34,843 bases of DNA from NCBI GenBank assembly GCA_002345625.1, contig DDWE01000108.1, forward strand, positions 1 to 34,843. The letters are read 5' to 3'. Source of the DNA: Desulfuromonadaceae bacterium UBA2294. Lineage in GTDB: Bacteria > Desulfobacterota > Desulfuromonadia > Desulfuromonadales > UBA2294. Shown piece by piece: positions 8,060 through 16,828 of this stretch (position 1 is its first letter; every line of letters starts with the position of its first letter). The translations under genes and the position numbers were made by a program. The notes beneath the pieces are model-generated. The model did not search any database and was not told where the DNA came from. It was given only the letters and a program-made list of their open reading frames with translations.

Positions 8060-9346
8060 CTAAATTTCGAAATGATCGGAAAAAATAGCCGCCGCATCGA
8101 GTGCCCGCTCGCTGTTGTTCGCGAGATCGAGCAGGGTGATGCTACACCCGTCGGCGCCAATATTCATCAAATAGCGGTAGTTCATTTTCTGTGCATAGTC
8201 GATGCTCGCCTGCTGATCGCGCTGCACCATGTCACGGGCGGCGGAGTAGCCGCGTCGGCGCAGGGCCTGGGCGATACGCTGCGCCTGCTCCTTGTTGGCA
8301 CCAGCCTGAGCGATCAGAACATCGGTGTGCCGCAACGCCAGAGTATCAAGACGCCGGTCAAGGGCAAAGAGCAGGTTGAGCAGATTGAAGGTGAAGCCGG
8401 TCGCCGGAATCGCCTCGCCGAACGCCGCCGTCAGGTTATCATAACGCCCGCCGGAACAGACGGTCTGACCAACCCCGGGCAGATAGGCGTCGAAGGTGAC
8501 ACCGGTATGATAATCGAGGCCACACAGCTCACCAAGATCGAAGGTGACGTGGTCACCGACACCATAGACCGCCAGCACCTCAACCACCTGGCGCAGATTG
8601 GTGATCGCCGCCTGTGATCGCCGGTTCCTGACAGCCGCCGCTGCCCGATCCAGCACCTCCGGCCCACCGAACAGCCGCGGCAACAGCAGGATTTCATCGC
8701 GTAGCGCCGGAGGCAAGGTGGTCGCATCAAGCAGCTGGCGCAGACCGGCGGAATCCTTGCGCGAAATAGCCGTAGCCAGGGCGCGCATCTGCGCGGCGGG
8801 CAGATCGACCTGCTCCATGATGCCACGGGAGAACTCGACCTGGCCGACATCAATACTGAAATCGTCAACGCCAAGGGCCTGCAAACACTCAACGACCATG
8901 GCAATCATCTCGGCGTCGGCTTCGGCGCTACCAACACCGTACAGCTCGACCCCGGTCTGGAACACTTCGCGGTCTTTCCCCTGCTGCTCCTGCTCGTGGC
9001 GCAGCACGCGGCCGTCGTAGCACAGGCGCAGCGGCAGTGGCACGCCGACCATACGCGTTGCGACAATGCGGGCCACCTGGGGGGTGATATCGGGCGTAAA
9101 GACCACCAGTTCACCGCTCTGACGATCATCAAAGCGGATCGCCTTGGCGCGTAGATCGGCGCCGAGACCACGCTCCAGTACCGGCAGAAACTCCAACGAT
9201 GGCGGAATCACCGGCCGAAAACCCCAGGCGTTAAAAATTGCCTGCAGGGTGCGGCGCAGATAGTCAACTTTCGCCGCCTTGACCGGCAGGAAGTCCTTGA
9301 CGCCTTTCGGCAGAGTCGCCTCCGGGGGCGTCATTTTGTTCATCAT
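8060..9346 (-). CDS. hisZ: ATP phosphoribosyltransferase regulatory subunit
   Basis: A 428-residue paralogue of the histidyl-tRNA synthetase catalytic domain. It has the N-terminal PKGVKDFLP block, the class II core with TPDITPQVARIV, RLCYDGRVLRHE, and SGGRYDNL near residue 300. It ends without a clear anticodon-binding domain. This combination identifies HisZ, which joins the short form of HisG to make a working, histidine-inhibited enzyme for the first step of histidine synthesis. Close linkage to purA is seen in several bacteria and fits the joint demand on purine and histidine pathways. No hisG lies in the window. A true HisRS is less likely given the C-terminus and sequence style. Confidence 0.92.
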   Translation of the reverse strand: MMNKMTPPEATLPKGVKDFLPVKAAKVDYLRRTLQAIFNAWGFRPVIPPSLEFLPVLERGLGADLRAKAIRFDDRQSGELVVFTPDITPQVARIVATRMVGVPLPLRLCYDGRVLRHEQEQQGKDREVFQTGVELYGVGSAEADAEMIAMVVECLQALGVDDFSIDVGQVEFSRGIMEQVDLPAAQMRALATAISRKDSAGLRQLLDATTLPPALRDEILLLPRLFGGPEVLDRAAAAVRNRRSQAAITNLRQVVEVLAVYGVGDHVTFDLGELCGLDYHTGVTFDAYLPGVGQTVCSGGRYDNLTAAFGEAIPATGFTFNLLNLLFALDRRLDTLALRHTDVLIAQAGANKEQAQRIAQALRRRGYSAARDMVQRDQQASIDYAQKMNYRYLMNIGADGCSITLLDLANNSERALDAAAIFSDHFEI

Positions 9347-9370
9347 AGGGATACTCTTCTTCCGGTGATG

Positions 9371-10960
9371 CTAGATCTGTACGTTGACCTGGACAACGGA
9401 ATCGATGGACGCCTGGTCACGCAGGGCCTGCAGCGCCGCATCGGGGATCCGGCTGTCGACATTGACCAGGGAAATGGCGCGGCCGCGAATCTTGCGCCGT
9501 GAAAGGTTCATCATGGCGATGTTGACCCCGGCATCAGCGAGGATCTGGCCAATGGCGCCGATCACGCCGGGTTGATCCTGATTGCAGATCACCAGCAGGT
9601 GCCCATCGGGAACCGCCTCGACGTGAAAACCGTCGACCTCGATGATACGGTAGTCGTTCTGTCCAAACAGGGCACCGGCAACGCTGTGCTCGCCGTCGCT
9701 GCCGAACACGGTCAGGCGGATACTGTTATCAAAACCGCCGGTGGCGGTGCTGCGCATATCGACAATCTCTATACCGCTTTCACGGGCGAGATGCGGGGCG
9801 TTGATGTAGTTAACCATGGAACCGTGAATCGGCGTCAACAGCCCTTTGAGCACCGCCATGGTCAGCGGTTCAACCGGAAAGCGGATGACATCGCCGACAT
9901 ACTCGATGACGATACGCTGCAGACCGCGGGCAGACACCTGGGACTGGAAAGCACCGAGGCGCTCGGCCAGATTGAGGTAGGGGCGCATCTCGGCGAGCTG
10001 TTCACCGGCCATGGCCGGCACGTTAAGAGCGTTGACAATCACCCCGCGCTGCAGGAAATCGACCACCTGGCGAGCGATCTGCACCGTGACGTTGATCTGA
10101 GCATCGACGGTGGCCGCGCGCAGATGCGGCGTGCAGATAACTTCGTCCATCTTCCACAACGGATTATTCTGCGGCAGCGGTTCGACATCAAACACATCAA
10201 GGGCCGCCCCGGCCACCGATCCGTTGCGAATCGCTTCGGCAAGGGCATCCTCATCGATCAAACCGCCCATGGCACAGTTGATGATCCGGCAACCCGGTTT
10301 CAACTGAGCCAGAACATCCGCATCGACCAGATGCCGGGTTTCGCTGTTCAGTGGAATGTGCAGGGTGAGAAAATCGGTCTCGGCCAGTAGCTGCTCAAAA
10401 TCGACCTTTTCGGCCCCCATCTGCCGTACTGATTCTTCGGCCAGGTACGGATCATAAACCAGCGGCCGCATCTTCAGCGCGATACCGCGCTCCACCACCA
10501 GGCGACCGATCTTGCCGGCGCCAATGACACCAAGAGTCTTGCCACTGACCTCGACCCCGAGAAAGCGGTCTTTTTCCCAGCGCCCGGCCTTGATCGAGGC
10601 GCTGGCAGCGGGGATGTTGCGGGCCAGGGCCATAAGCATGGCAAAGGTGTGTTCAGCGGTGGTGGTGGCACTGCCGAACGGGGTGTTCATCACCACCACC
10701 CCTTTGCGACTGGCAGCAGCCAGGTCCATGTTCTCGATGCTGATGCCGGCACGGCCGACCACCTTGAGCTGACGGGCGGCAGCAAAGACCTCTTCACTGA
10801 CCCGGGTGCCACCGCGAACGATCAAGGCATCGGCATCGACAACCTGCTCGAGCAGCTCTGCATCCGACAGTCCAGGATGGTAGGCCAGTTCGATCCCGTC
10901 CGCCGCTTCAAGGATCGCCAGACCCTCCTGGGCAAATTTGTCGACAACCAACACTTTCAT
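9371..10960 (-). CDS. serA: SerA-like D-2-hydroxyacid dehydrogenase with altered active site
   Basis: A 529-residue protein from the ATG at 10960 (MKVLVVDKFAQEG). It has the layout of long-type phosphoglycerate dehydrogenase: split substrate domain, NAD-binding domain with GVIGAGKIG (145-152), an intervening domain, and a C-terminal ACT domain (GHLLVICNQDQPGVIG onward). SerA oxidises 3-phosphoglycerate in serine synthesis. The family's catalytic Arg, in the usual xARGG loop, is Met231 here (INCAMGGLIDE). Glu260 and His279 of the catalytic set are kept, and the normally Gly position after HL is Arg281. The substrate loop reads NTPFGSATTTAEH, also away from consensus. It may be a specialised paralogue, so the symbol is tentative. 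It lies 24 bp upstream of hisZ, probably in one operon. Confidence 0.75.
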   Translation of the reverse strand: MKVLVVDKFAQEGLAILEAADGIELAYHPGLSDAELLEQVVDADALIVRGGTRVSEEVFAAARQLKVVGRAGISIENMDLAAASRKGVVVMNTPFGSATTTAEHTFAMLMALARNIPAASASIKAGRWEKDRFLGVEVSGKTLGVIGAGKIGRLVVERGIALKMRPLVYDPYLAEESVRQMGAEKVDFEQLLAETDFLTLHIPLNSETRHLVDADVLAQLKPGCRIINCAMGGLIDEDALAEAIRNGSVAGAALDVFDVEPLPQNNPLWKMDEVICTPHLRAATVDAQINVTVQIARQVVDFLQRGVIVNALNVPAMAGEQLAEMRPYLNLAERLGAFQSQVSARGLQRIVIEYVGDVIRFPVEPLTMAVLKGLLTPIHGSMVNYINAPHLARESGIEIVDMRSTATGGFDNSIRLTVFGSDGEHSVAGALFGQNDYRIIEVDGFHVEAVPDGHLLVICNQDQPGVIGAIGQILADAGVNIAMMNLSRRKIRGRAISLVNVDSRIPDAALQALRDQASIDSVVQVNVQI

Positions 10961-11082
10961 TGCCGCTGTGTGACCCTTTCTATTGGCACGGAATCCGCAG
11001 TGTTGCGGCTCTTCACCAAACGCAGACGTTAGCAACAGAGCCCCGGCATGTCAAGGACAAAGCCGGCCCGTGCAACCCCGCT

Positions 11083-12579
11083 TCAGCTGCGGTCGCGCAG
11101 ATAACGGAGCAACAGTCGGACACCAACCCCGGTGCCACCAAAAGCGTAACAGGGCCGCCCTTTCTCCTCCCAGGCGGTGCCGGCGATATCAAGATGCGCC
11201 CAGCGCAGATCGTCGGCAAACTTTTCCAGAAAGGCGGCGGCGGTGATGGTGCCGGCCTCCCGGCCTCCGGTGTTCTTGACATCAGCCACTTTACTGTCGA
11301 TCTGGGCGGCGTACTCTTCCCATAGCGGCAGTTGCCAGATGCGCTCGCCCGAAGCTTCGCCGGCTTTGTGCAAGTCGTTGATCAGGCGCTGGTCATTACC
11401 GAGCACGGCGGTCGCGTGGTGACCCAGAGCGATGATACAGGCACCGGTCAGCGTCGCCAGATCGACCACCACCTGCGGCTGGTAACGGCGCACGTAGTTC
11501 AAGGCATCGGCGAGAATCAGGCGCCCCTCGGCATCGGTGTTCTGCACCTCGATGGTTTTGCCCGACTGGGCGGTGAGAATATCGCCGGGGCGAATCGCTG
11601 TCCCGGACGGCATGTTCTCCACTGCCGGGACGACCCCGACCAGGTTGCATTTCAGACGCAGCGCCGCCGCTGCGCGCAGGGTACCGAGGACGGCCGCACC
11701 ACCGGCCATGTCCATCTTCATCTCTTCCATCCCCGCCGCCGGTTTCAGGGAGATGCCGCCGGCATCAAACACCACCCCTTTGCCAACCAGAGCGACCGGC
11801 TTGGCATTCGCTGTCCCCCCTTGATAGCGCAGGATAATCAGACGCGGGTCACGCACGCTCCCCTGGGCGACGCCGAGCAGGGCGCCCATCTTCTCCCGTT
11901 CGAGTTCAGCGCGATCGAGAATCGTACACTCAAGTCCGGCTGCGGTGGCCATCTCCCGGGCCTGTTCCGCGAGCCACGCAGGCGATTTGACGTTGCCCGG
12001 CTCGTTGACCAGATCGCGCGCCCAGGTCACACCGGTGCAAACGGCAGTGGCCAGATCGGCAGCGGTCTGGGCCGCTTTCGCCTCTGCAGCCGTCGGCAGC
12101 AGCAACTGCAGCCGCTTCGGTGGCACAGATCTTGTCCTGGTCGGCGTCCGGTAGCGATCGAAGCGATAAGCAGCCAGCAGGGCCCCTTCGGCCAGCGCTT
12201 CCGCCAGCGCTGCGGTCGTCAGATTGCGCGTCGCAAAGCTATCGACAACCACGGTCAGGGCCTCTTCGTGCAAGGTCGTCAACTGATCGACCGCGCGACC
12301 GACCGCCTGGCGCAGGCGCTCACCGGTCAGGCCCTTCTCGGCACCAAGACCAACCACCATAATCCGCACACCCCGGGCTCCTTCCGCCGGAGAGACCTGC
12401 AGCACCTCGCCGACCCGGCCGGTAAACTGCTGACGCTTCGCGGCCAGACCGATCCGGCCACCCTGAGCGTCATCATAGGTCTGCAGGACGCTGCTGCGCC
12501 GACGCCCCTCACAAGCACCAAACAGCAGGCAACCGGTTTTCTGACTCTGCGGCCGTCCGGCCTTAACGACAATCTCCAT
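11083..12579 (-). CDS. pepA: Leucyl aminopeptidase (M17)
   Basis: A 498-residue cytosolic metallopeptidase that removes N-terminal residues from peptides. Motifs include VGKGVVFDAGGISLKP with the metal-binding Lys and Asp, MKMDMAGGAAVLG, and the M17 signature NTDAEGRLILADAL. The start is the ATG at 12579, with GGAGG a few bases upstream; longer readings lack family homology. The gene overlaps the end of glpD by 17 bp, so its ribosome site lies inside glpD and translation is probably coupled. Length is normal for PepA. Confidence 0.95.
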   Translation of the reverse strand: MEIVVKAGRPQSQKTGCLLFGACEGRRRSSVLQTYDDAQGGRIGLAAKRQQFTGRVGEVLQVSPAEGARGVRIMVVGLGAEKGLTGERLRQAVGRAVDQLTTLHEEALTVVVDSFATRNLTTAALAEALAEGALLAAYRFDRYRTPTRTRSVPPKRLQLLLPTAAEAKAAQTAADLATAVCTGVTWARDLVNEPGNVKSPAWLAEQAREMATAAGLECTILDRAELEREKMGALLGVAQGSVRDPRLIILRYQGGTANAKPVALVGKGVVFDAGGISLKPAAGMEEMKMDMAGGAAVLGTLRAAAALRLKCNLVGVVPAVENMPSGTAIRPGDILTAQSGKTIEVQNTDAEGRLILADALNYVRRYQPQVVVDLATLTGACIIALGHHATAVLGNDQRLINDLHKAGEASGERIWQLPLWEEYAAQIDSKVADVKNTGGREAGTITAAAFLEKFADDLRWAHLDIAGTAWEEKGRPCYAFGGTGVGVRLLLRYLRDRS

Positions 12580-14182
12580 GATGAACCTCCCCGATCCGGG
12601 CCTCGCCGGCCCGATAGTCTGTTTCCCAACGCTGGCGCAGGCTCGAAGGAGCCGCCAGCAATTCCTGCATCTGCACGGCGACTGCCGCCAACTCATGCAA
12701 CCCGCAGCCACGCTCCAATGCCAGCGGTGTCCGCCGACGCAACACATCGTGTGGAGTACGCGCCATTTCCTCTTGCACCGAATAAGCGACTTCCAGGCGC
12801 GTTAACTCCGACCCCGGCGCCACCGGCTGCAGCAGGGCTGGTTCGGCATCGACCAGAGCCAGAACCGCCGGCGCCCTCGCTCCATAGCGCTGCAGCAACC
12901 GGCCAGCGATCTTGTGCTCGAGCCGGTAACGCTGCTGCCACTGCGGCCAGTCACGGGTCAGCTGTGTAAAACCATCGCCTCCGGGCAGAGGCAATCGGGC
13001 CGTATCGCTGCGCCCGGCGTCGATCCCGAGTCGCTGACAGGCCAGCCGAGCTGTCTCTTCGGCAACGGCGCGATAGGTGGTGTATTTGCCCCCGGCAACG
13101 GAAATCATCCCCCCGGCATTCACAAACAGATGGTGCTCCCGCGACACTTTCGAAGCCTGTTTCCGGTTATCCTGCACCAGAGGCCGCAAGCCGGCAAAGG
13201 CGGCCACAACACACTCCCGGCGCAGGGTCGTACCGTGCAGATGACGGGCCGACTCGGCGAGCAGGTAATCGATATCCTCATCCACCGGCCACACCGTATC
13301 CGGATCACCCTGAAAATCGACGTCGGTGGTTCCGATCATCGACAAATCCTCCCCCCAGGGGATGACAAAAAAGAGGCGGTTGTCGCTGCCGGTCGACAGA
13401 TAAAGTGCCTCCGTCCCGGCATTGATCCGCGGCACCAGGATGTGAGAACCACGTGTGGTGCGCAGCACCGGATCGGAATCACCGGCCAGGTGCCGCACCT
13501 GATCGAGCCATGGGCCGGCGGCATTAATCACCAGGCGGGCTGACACCTCATGTTCGACCCCGGTTTCACCATCGCGAACCCGGGCACCGACCACGTGACC
13601 GGAGCGCTGCAACAGACCAGTCACCTCGACATAGTTGGCGACCATGGCCCCGGCGGCAGCGGCGGCAAGGACGTTCTCCAGCACCAGCCTCGCGTCGTCC
13701 ATGCGACAATCCCAATAGACCGCGGCGCCGCGTAGCCCTTCCGGATGCAGGACCGGTTCCAATGACAGAGCCCGTGCGGCCGATAGAATGCGGTGGGTGC
13801 CGGTATTGCGAAACAGGGCGAGCAGATCATAAAGCATCAGTCCGGCGCGGACCATCCACAACGGCCGAGGATCATCGCGGTAAACCGGAATACAAAACGG
13901 CAGGGGCCGCACCAGATGTGGGGCGATGCGTTGCAGGATATGGCGCTCGCGGCACGATTCAAACACCAGCTTGAGGTCGAAGTTTTCCAGGTAACGCAGA
14001 CCTCCGTGGATCAGCTTGGTCGAGGTACTGGAGGTGCCACTGGCAAAATCACCCTTGTCGACCAGGGCGACGCGCAGTCCGCGCAGAGCGAGGTCACGGG
14101 CGATGCCTGCCCCATTGATGCCACCGCCGATAATCAGAACATCATGCTGGATGCCGGTTATCCCGGCAAAATCACGCTGCAT
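12563..14182 (-). CDS. glpD: FAD-dependent glycerol-3-phosphate dehydrogenase
   Basis: A 539-residue flavoprotein that oxidises sn-glycerol-3-phosphate to dihydroxyacetone phosphate and passes electrons to the quinone pool at the inner membrane. The N-terminus holds the Rossmann motif VLIIGGGINGAGIARDLALRG followed by the diagnostic stretch GTSSTSTKLIHGGLRYLE. Later blocks such as FVIPWGEDLSMIGTTDVDF and GGKYTTYR are typical of the GlpD/GlpA family. The ATG at 14182 has GGAGG upstream. It is first in an overlapping pair with pepA and has its own promoter. Confidence 0.95.
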   Translation of the reverse strand: MQRDFAGITGIQHDVLIIGGGINGAGIARDLALRGLRVALVDKGDFASGTSSTSTKLIHGGLRYLENFDLKLVFESCRERHILQRIAPHLVRPLPFCIPVYRDDPRPLWMVRAGLMLYDLLALFRNTGTHRILSAARALSLEPVLHPEGLRGAAVYWDCRMDDARLVLENVLAAAAAGAMVANYVEVTGLLQRSGHVVGARVRDGETGVEHEVSARLVINAAGPWLDQVRHLAGDSDPVLRTTRGSHILVPRINAGTEALYLSTGSDNRLFFVIPWGEDLSMIGTTDVDFQGDPDTVWPVDEDIDYLLAESARHLHGTTLRRECVVAAFAGLRPLVQDNRKQASKVSREHHLFVNAGGMISVAGGKYTTYRAVAEETARLACQRLGIDAGRSDTARLPLPGGDGFTQLTRDWPQWQQRYRLEHKIAGRLLQRYGARAPAVLALVDAEPALLQPVAPGSELTRLEVAYSVQEEMARTPHDVLRRRTPLALERGCGLHELAAVAVQMQELLAAPSSLRQRWETDYRAGEARIGEVHHGDCR

Positions 14183-14203
14183 GAAACACCTCCGCTGTTC
14201 CCA

Positions 14204-14232
14204 ACTATAATCTGGTCGCCGGCACCTGACAA
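14204..14232 (-). promoter_or_regulatory. Sigma-70 promoter for glpD
   Basis: The minus strand carries TTGTCA (14232-14227), a 17-bp spacer and TATAGT (14209-14204), 22 bp before the glpD start. It lies back to back with the promoter of the divergent lipoprotein gene, only 8 bp apart. Confidence 0.75.
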
Positions 14233-14240
14233 CTCGCCTT

Positions 14241-14268
14241 TTGACATCCGAGGGTAAAACGGTAAAAT
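14241..14268 (+). promoter_or_regulatory. Sigma-70 promoter for the two-repeat lipoprotein gene
   Basis: TTGACA (14241-14246), a 16-bp spacer and TAAAAT (14263-14268), about 50 bp before the ATG at 14320. Near-consensus, on the plus strand. Confidence 0.75.
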
Positions 14269-14319
14269 GTCCCTACTTCAAAGTCGTATGTTGTCCTATA
14301 TTGCTGTCAGGAGGTTCCC

Positions 14320-15159
14320 ATGCGCCCGTCTGTTCATTTTCTCGTGCCGCTTTTCGCTCTTTTCCTGCTCACTGCCTGTAACCCCTTCGCGACACCCGAT
14401 AACGACACCGATACCCTGTATGTAACAGCCAGCCGCGACGGCGCGGGCAAAACCGGCATCACGGGACAGGTTCTGGCGCACGACACCAATCTTCCTGTCA
14501 CAGACGCCTATGTCAATGTCTACCCAGATGCCCTCTCCAACCTGCTCGGCCCGTCCCAGTTTATTTCCAGCCCGACCGATGCTCAAGGCCACTTTTTCAT
14601 CGAGGCGCCCCCTGGGGATTTCTATGTCGTGGCACGCAAACGGGTCAGTGGCGACCCTTCCGGTCCCCTCTCCCCAGGCGACCTCTACTCAGAGCACAAA
14701 CGGGTTAAAACGACCGTCACCAACGGCCGACTCTCCATCGTCGATTTACGTGTTGCCCCCATGCAGGCGCCTATGTTTTTCAAAAAAGCGGTCGCTGAGC
14801 AGACGACCACCACCGGCATTCGCGGCGTACTGGTCGATGCCATCGGCCAGCCGGTACCGGGAAGTTTCGCCGTCGCCTACACCAATGATGATGTAAAGCG
14901 CCTGCCCGATTATGCTTCGACGCTCTCCGACGGACAAGGGCGTTTTGTCCTCTACCTGCCAAAATCTGGCACCTACTACCTTGGCGCTCGGGTTCACGCC
15001 TGGGATATGCCACGGCCCGGTGAACTCTACGGCAAGTATGGCGGGGAGAACCCTGAACCTGTTGCTGTTACAGAGGGGACTTTTGTTGAGAATATCCGCA
15101 TTGTCCTGACTCCCTTCTCCGGCAATTACGTCGAAGGGAAAAGCCGACGGCCCTATTGA
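14320..15159 (+). CDS. Lipoprotein with two carboxypeptidase-regulatory-like repeats
   Basis: A 279-residue protein with a signal sequence and lipobox LTAC (Cys20). Two related beta-sandwich-like repeats are visible. One begins TGITGQVLAHDTNLPVTDAYVNV and ends in a DAQGHFFIEAPPGDFYVVAR block. The other begins TGIRGVLVDAIGQPVPGSFAVAY and ends DGQGRFVLYLPKSGTYYLGAR. This pattern matches carboxypeptidase regulatory-like (CarboxypepD_reg/SdrD-B-like) folds, which usually bind or position extracellular partners. It has its own promoter, an AGGAGG ribosome site, and a strong hairpin right after the stop. The exact function is unknown. Confidence 0.8.
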   Translation: MRPSVHFLVPLFALFLLTACNPFATPDNDTDTLYVTASRDGAGKTGITGQVLAHDTNLPVTDAYVNVYPDALSNLLGPSQFISSPTDAQGHFFIEAPPGDFYVVARKRVSGDPSGPLSPGDLYSEHKRVKTTVTNGRLSIVDLRVAPMQAPMFFKKAVAEQTTTTGIRGVLVDAIGQPVPGSFAVAYTNDDVKRLPDYASTLSDGQGRFVLYLPKSGTYYLGARVHAWDMPRPGELYGKYGGENPEPVAVTEGTFVENIRIVLTPFSGNYVEGKSRRPY

Positions 15160-15173
15160 TCCTCCGCAATGAG

Positions 15174-15214
15174 CCACAACAAAGGGCCGGGGAAAACCCG
15201 GCCCTTTGTTGTGG
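15174..15214. terminator. Long perfect hairpin between convergent genes
   Basis: An 18-bp uninterrupted stem with a GAAAA loop: 15174-15191 pairs with 15197-15214. It lies 15 bp after the lipoprotein stop and 53 bp from the end of the opposing TPR gene. No long T tract follows on either strand, but stem strength and position suggest a bidirectional terminator. Confidence 0.75.
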
Positions 15215-15267
15215 CCCCATCTGTATTACCACTGGGGACAAACCTACACATTCGTCAAAACGATTCT

Positions 15268-15711
15268 TCAGCGCATTCCGAGCCGCACCAGAAAACGGCC
15301 GGCAATCCGGTTCAATGGATGATTGCGATCGAGGGTCGGAAAGGGTGGTTTGCGGCGCAGACCAAGATTCTTGATTTCGGCGACAATCTGCGGATTATTC
15401 TCAACCTTGAGCCCGCGACGAAACGCCTGCAGGGCCGGCCTTTTCTGCCCCGCCAGCAGACAGGTGCGCCCCATCAATAACCAGATACGGCTATTTTGCG
15501 GCTCGGCAACAGTCGCTTCGCGGCATAATATCAATCCCTCGCGATACTGTTGCCGTTCAAGCGCACGACAGTAGCCGAGATAAGCCTTGAGCAACGGTGA
15601 CATCCCGAGTTCGGCCGCCGCCTCGAAATGCATCAGGGCAGTCAACGGGCTCCCCTGCTCGAGTGAACCCATCCCCTGAACCAACAAGGATTCCATGGAA
15701 TTTTCTGTCAT
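15268..15711 (-). CDS. Small TPR-repeat protein
   Basis: A 147-residue protein with no signal peptide or membrane segment. Residues about 10-120 form three to four helical hairpins of TPR type, such as EQGSPLTALMHFEAAAELG, YREGLILCREATVAEPQNSRIWLLMGR and GQKRPALQAFRRGL. The C-terminus is basic and reads KPPFPTLDRNHPLNRIAGRFL, a tail often seen in small deltaproteobacterial TPR proteins. It is probably a protein-protein adaptor; the partner is unknown. The start is the ATG at 15711 with GGGGGC upstream; Met6 is an alternative. Confidence 0.75.
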   Translation of the reverse strand: MTENSMESLLVQGMGSLEQGSPLTALMHFEAAAELGMSPLLKAYLGYCRALERQQYREGLILCREATVAEPQNSRIWLLMGRTCLLAGQKRPALQAFRRGLKVENNPQIVAEIKNLGLRRKPPFPTLDRNHPLNRIAGRFLVRLGMR

Positions 15712-15886
15712 CTACGCCCCCTGCTTTGCGCTTTCCGCGGTTTAAAGGTAGTATGAAAGACAGGTAAAAAGGTACGCTTCTCTACCGAGAAATCTCTTTT
15801 CTGTGCAACCAACGTGCCTTTTTTGTTCAGATTTTACGTTGTAACAGTCAACAGCTTGCAAATTTACCATACGGAAAGGAAAAATC

Positions 15887-16291
15887 ATGAAGATTGACGA
15901 ACAGATTGCCCGGTTCCTGGCATCTGAAGCCTTCGGGGTTGCCGGAGCATCGACCAACCGTGACAAATATGGGAATAAGGTGTTGCGCTGTTATCAGCAG
16001 GGTGGGCGGCGTGTGATTCCGATTAACCCCCGCGCCGGGCAGATCGAAGGGGTTGACTGTGTGGCCAGCGTCGCTGAGTTGCCTGATAACGTGCAGAGTC
16101 TGTCGATCATCACACCGCCGGCGATCACCGAAACGGTGGTCGACCAGGCCATCGCCCGCGGCATACAGAACCTCTGGATGCAGCCCGGGGCGCAAAGTGC
16201 ACCGGCCATCGCCCGCGCGCAGCAAAAAGGGCTGAATGTGATTGCGGATGGGAGTTGTCTGCTGGTCGTGCTCGGTTATCACGAAGGGTGA
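15887..16291 (+). CDS. CoA-binding domain protein
   Basis: A 134-residue single-domain protein of the CoA_binding_2 family (Rossmann-like). The N-terminal FGVAGASTNRDKYGNKVLR block and VIPINPRAGQIEG are characteristic, as is the later LWMQPGAQS segment. Such proteins bind coenzyme A or similar nucleotides; their physiological role is poorly defined. A clear GGAAAGGA ribosome site precedes the ATG. It appears to be a single-gene unit. Confidence 0.9.
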   Translation: MKIDEQIARFLASEAFGVAGASTNRDKYGNKVLRCYQQGGRRVIPINPRAGQIEGVDCVASVAELPDNVQSLSIITPPAITETVVDQAIARGIQNLWMQPGAQSAPAIARAQQKGLNVIADGSCLLVVLGYHEG

Positions 16292-16374
16292 TGAAAAAGG
16301 CCGTCTGCGTTTGAGCCATCGACCGCTCCGCTGCATCGCAGCGACCGCTACGCTTCACTCCACGATCTTCAGAC

Positions 16375-16394
16375 GCCTGGCATCCAGGCCCTTT
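16375..16394. terminator. Short hairpin with T tract between convergent genes
   Basis: GCCTGG-CAT-CCAGGC followed by CCTTTT on the plus strand. It lies between the CoA-binding gene and the opposing cupin gene. The stem is only 6 bp, so the call is modest. Confidence 0.45.
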
Positions 16395-16446
16395 TGATCA
16401 CCCTCTGAAACCGTGTAAAGAACTCGCAAATGCGCGAGTGACCGAA

Positions 16447-16758
16447 CTACGCGCCGGCGGAGATGCTGAGAAAGACCAGGCCGTGCTGGCCACGATTGTC
16501 GATACCGTGCGCCTGCCCGGAAGGAAGGAATGCTGTTTCGCCGGCTTTGACCAGCGGCTCATCTGCCAGGCCGAGCAGGTGCCCCTCCCCCTCGAACACC
16601 ACCCAGATGTGATCGCCGCCGTGGACATGGGCATGAATGTGCTGCCCCGGCAACAGACACCACAGGGTGCTGCGGGCGTGGGTCGTTTCACTCAACACCA
16701 CCTTGTTCGGACCGGTCTTCGAGTAAGCAATTTTTTCTGTGTAATCGACAACGCTCAT
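16447..16758 (-). CDS. Small cupin-domain protein
   Basis: A 103-residue single-domain cupin. The first cupin motif is seen as PGQHIHAHVHGGDHIWVVFEGEG, with several candidate metal-binding His residues. The second is LPSGQAHGIDNRG. Small cupins of this type can bind a metal and act as isomerases, dioxygenases or sensors, and the substrate cannot be predicted. The chosen start, MSVVDYTEK at 16758, has GAGG at proper spacing. It lies downstream of sfrA but is separated from it by a terminator, so it may be expressed by read-through or alone. Confidence 0.8.
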   Translation of the reverse strand: MSVVDYTEKIAYSKTGPNKVVLSETTHARSTLWCLLPGQHIHAHVHGGDHIWVVFEGEGHLLGLADEPLVKAGETAFLPSGQAHGIDNRGQHGLVFLSISAGA

Positions 16759-16775
16759 TTTGGCCTCGCATGTAG

Positions 16776-16803
16776 AAAAGGCACCCCGTTGCAGAGGTGC
16801 CTT
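16776..16803 (-). terminator. Rho-independent terminator after sfrA
   Basis: On the minus strand AAGGCACC and GGTGCCTT form an 8-bp stem with a 10-base loop; TTTTC follows. It lies 26 bp past the sfrA stop and before the cupin gene. Confidence 0.8.
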
Positions 16804-16828
16804 CTGATTAAAGGGTCCCCGCACGCGC

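Noticed and set aside
11332..12969. Long plus-strand open frame opposite pepA and glpD
   Set aside because: Low-complexity, Arg/Pro/His-rich translation spanning the antisense of two genes; no start signal or family.
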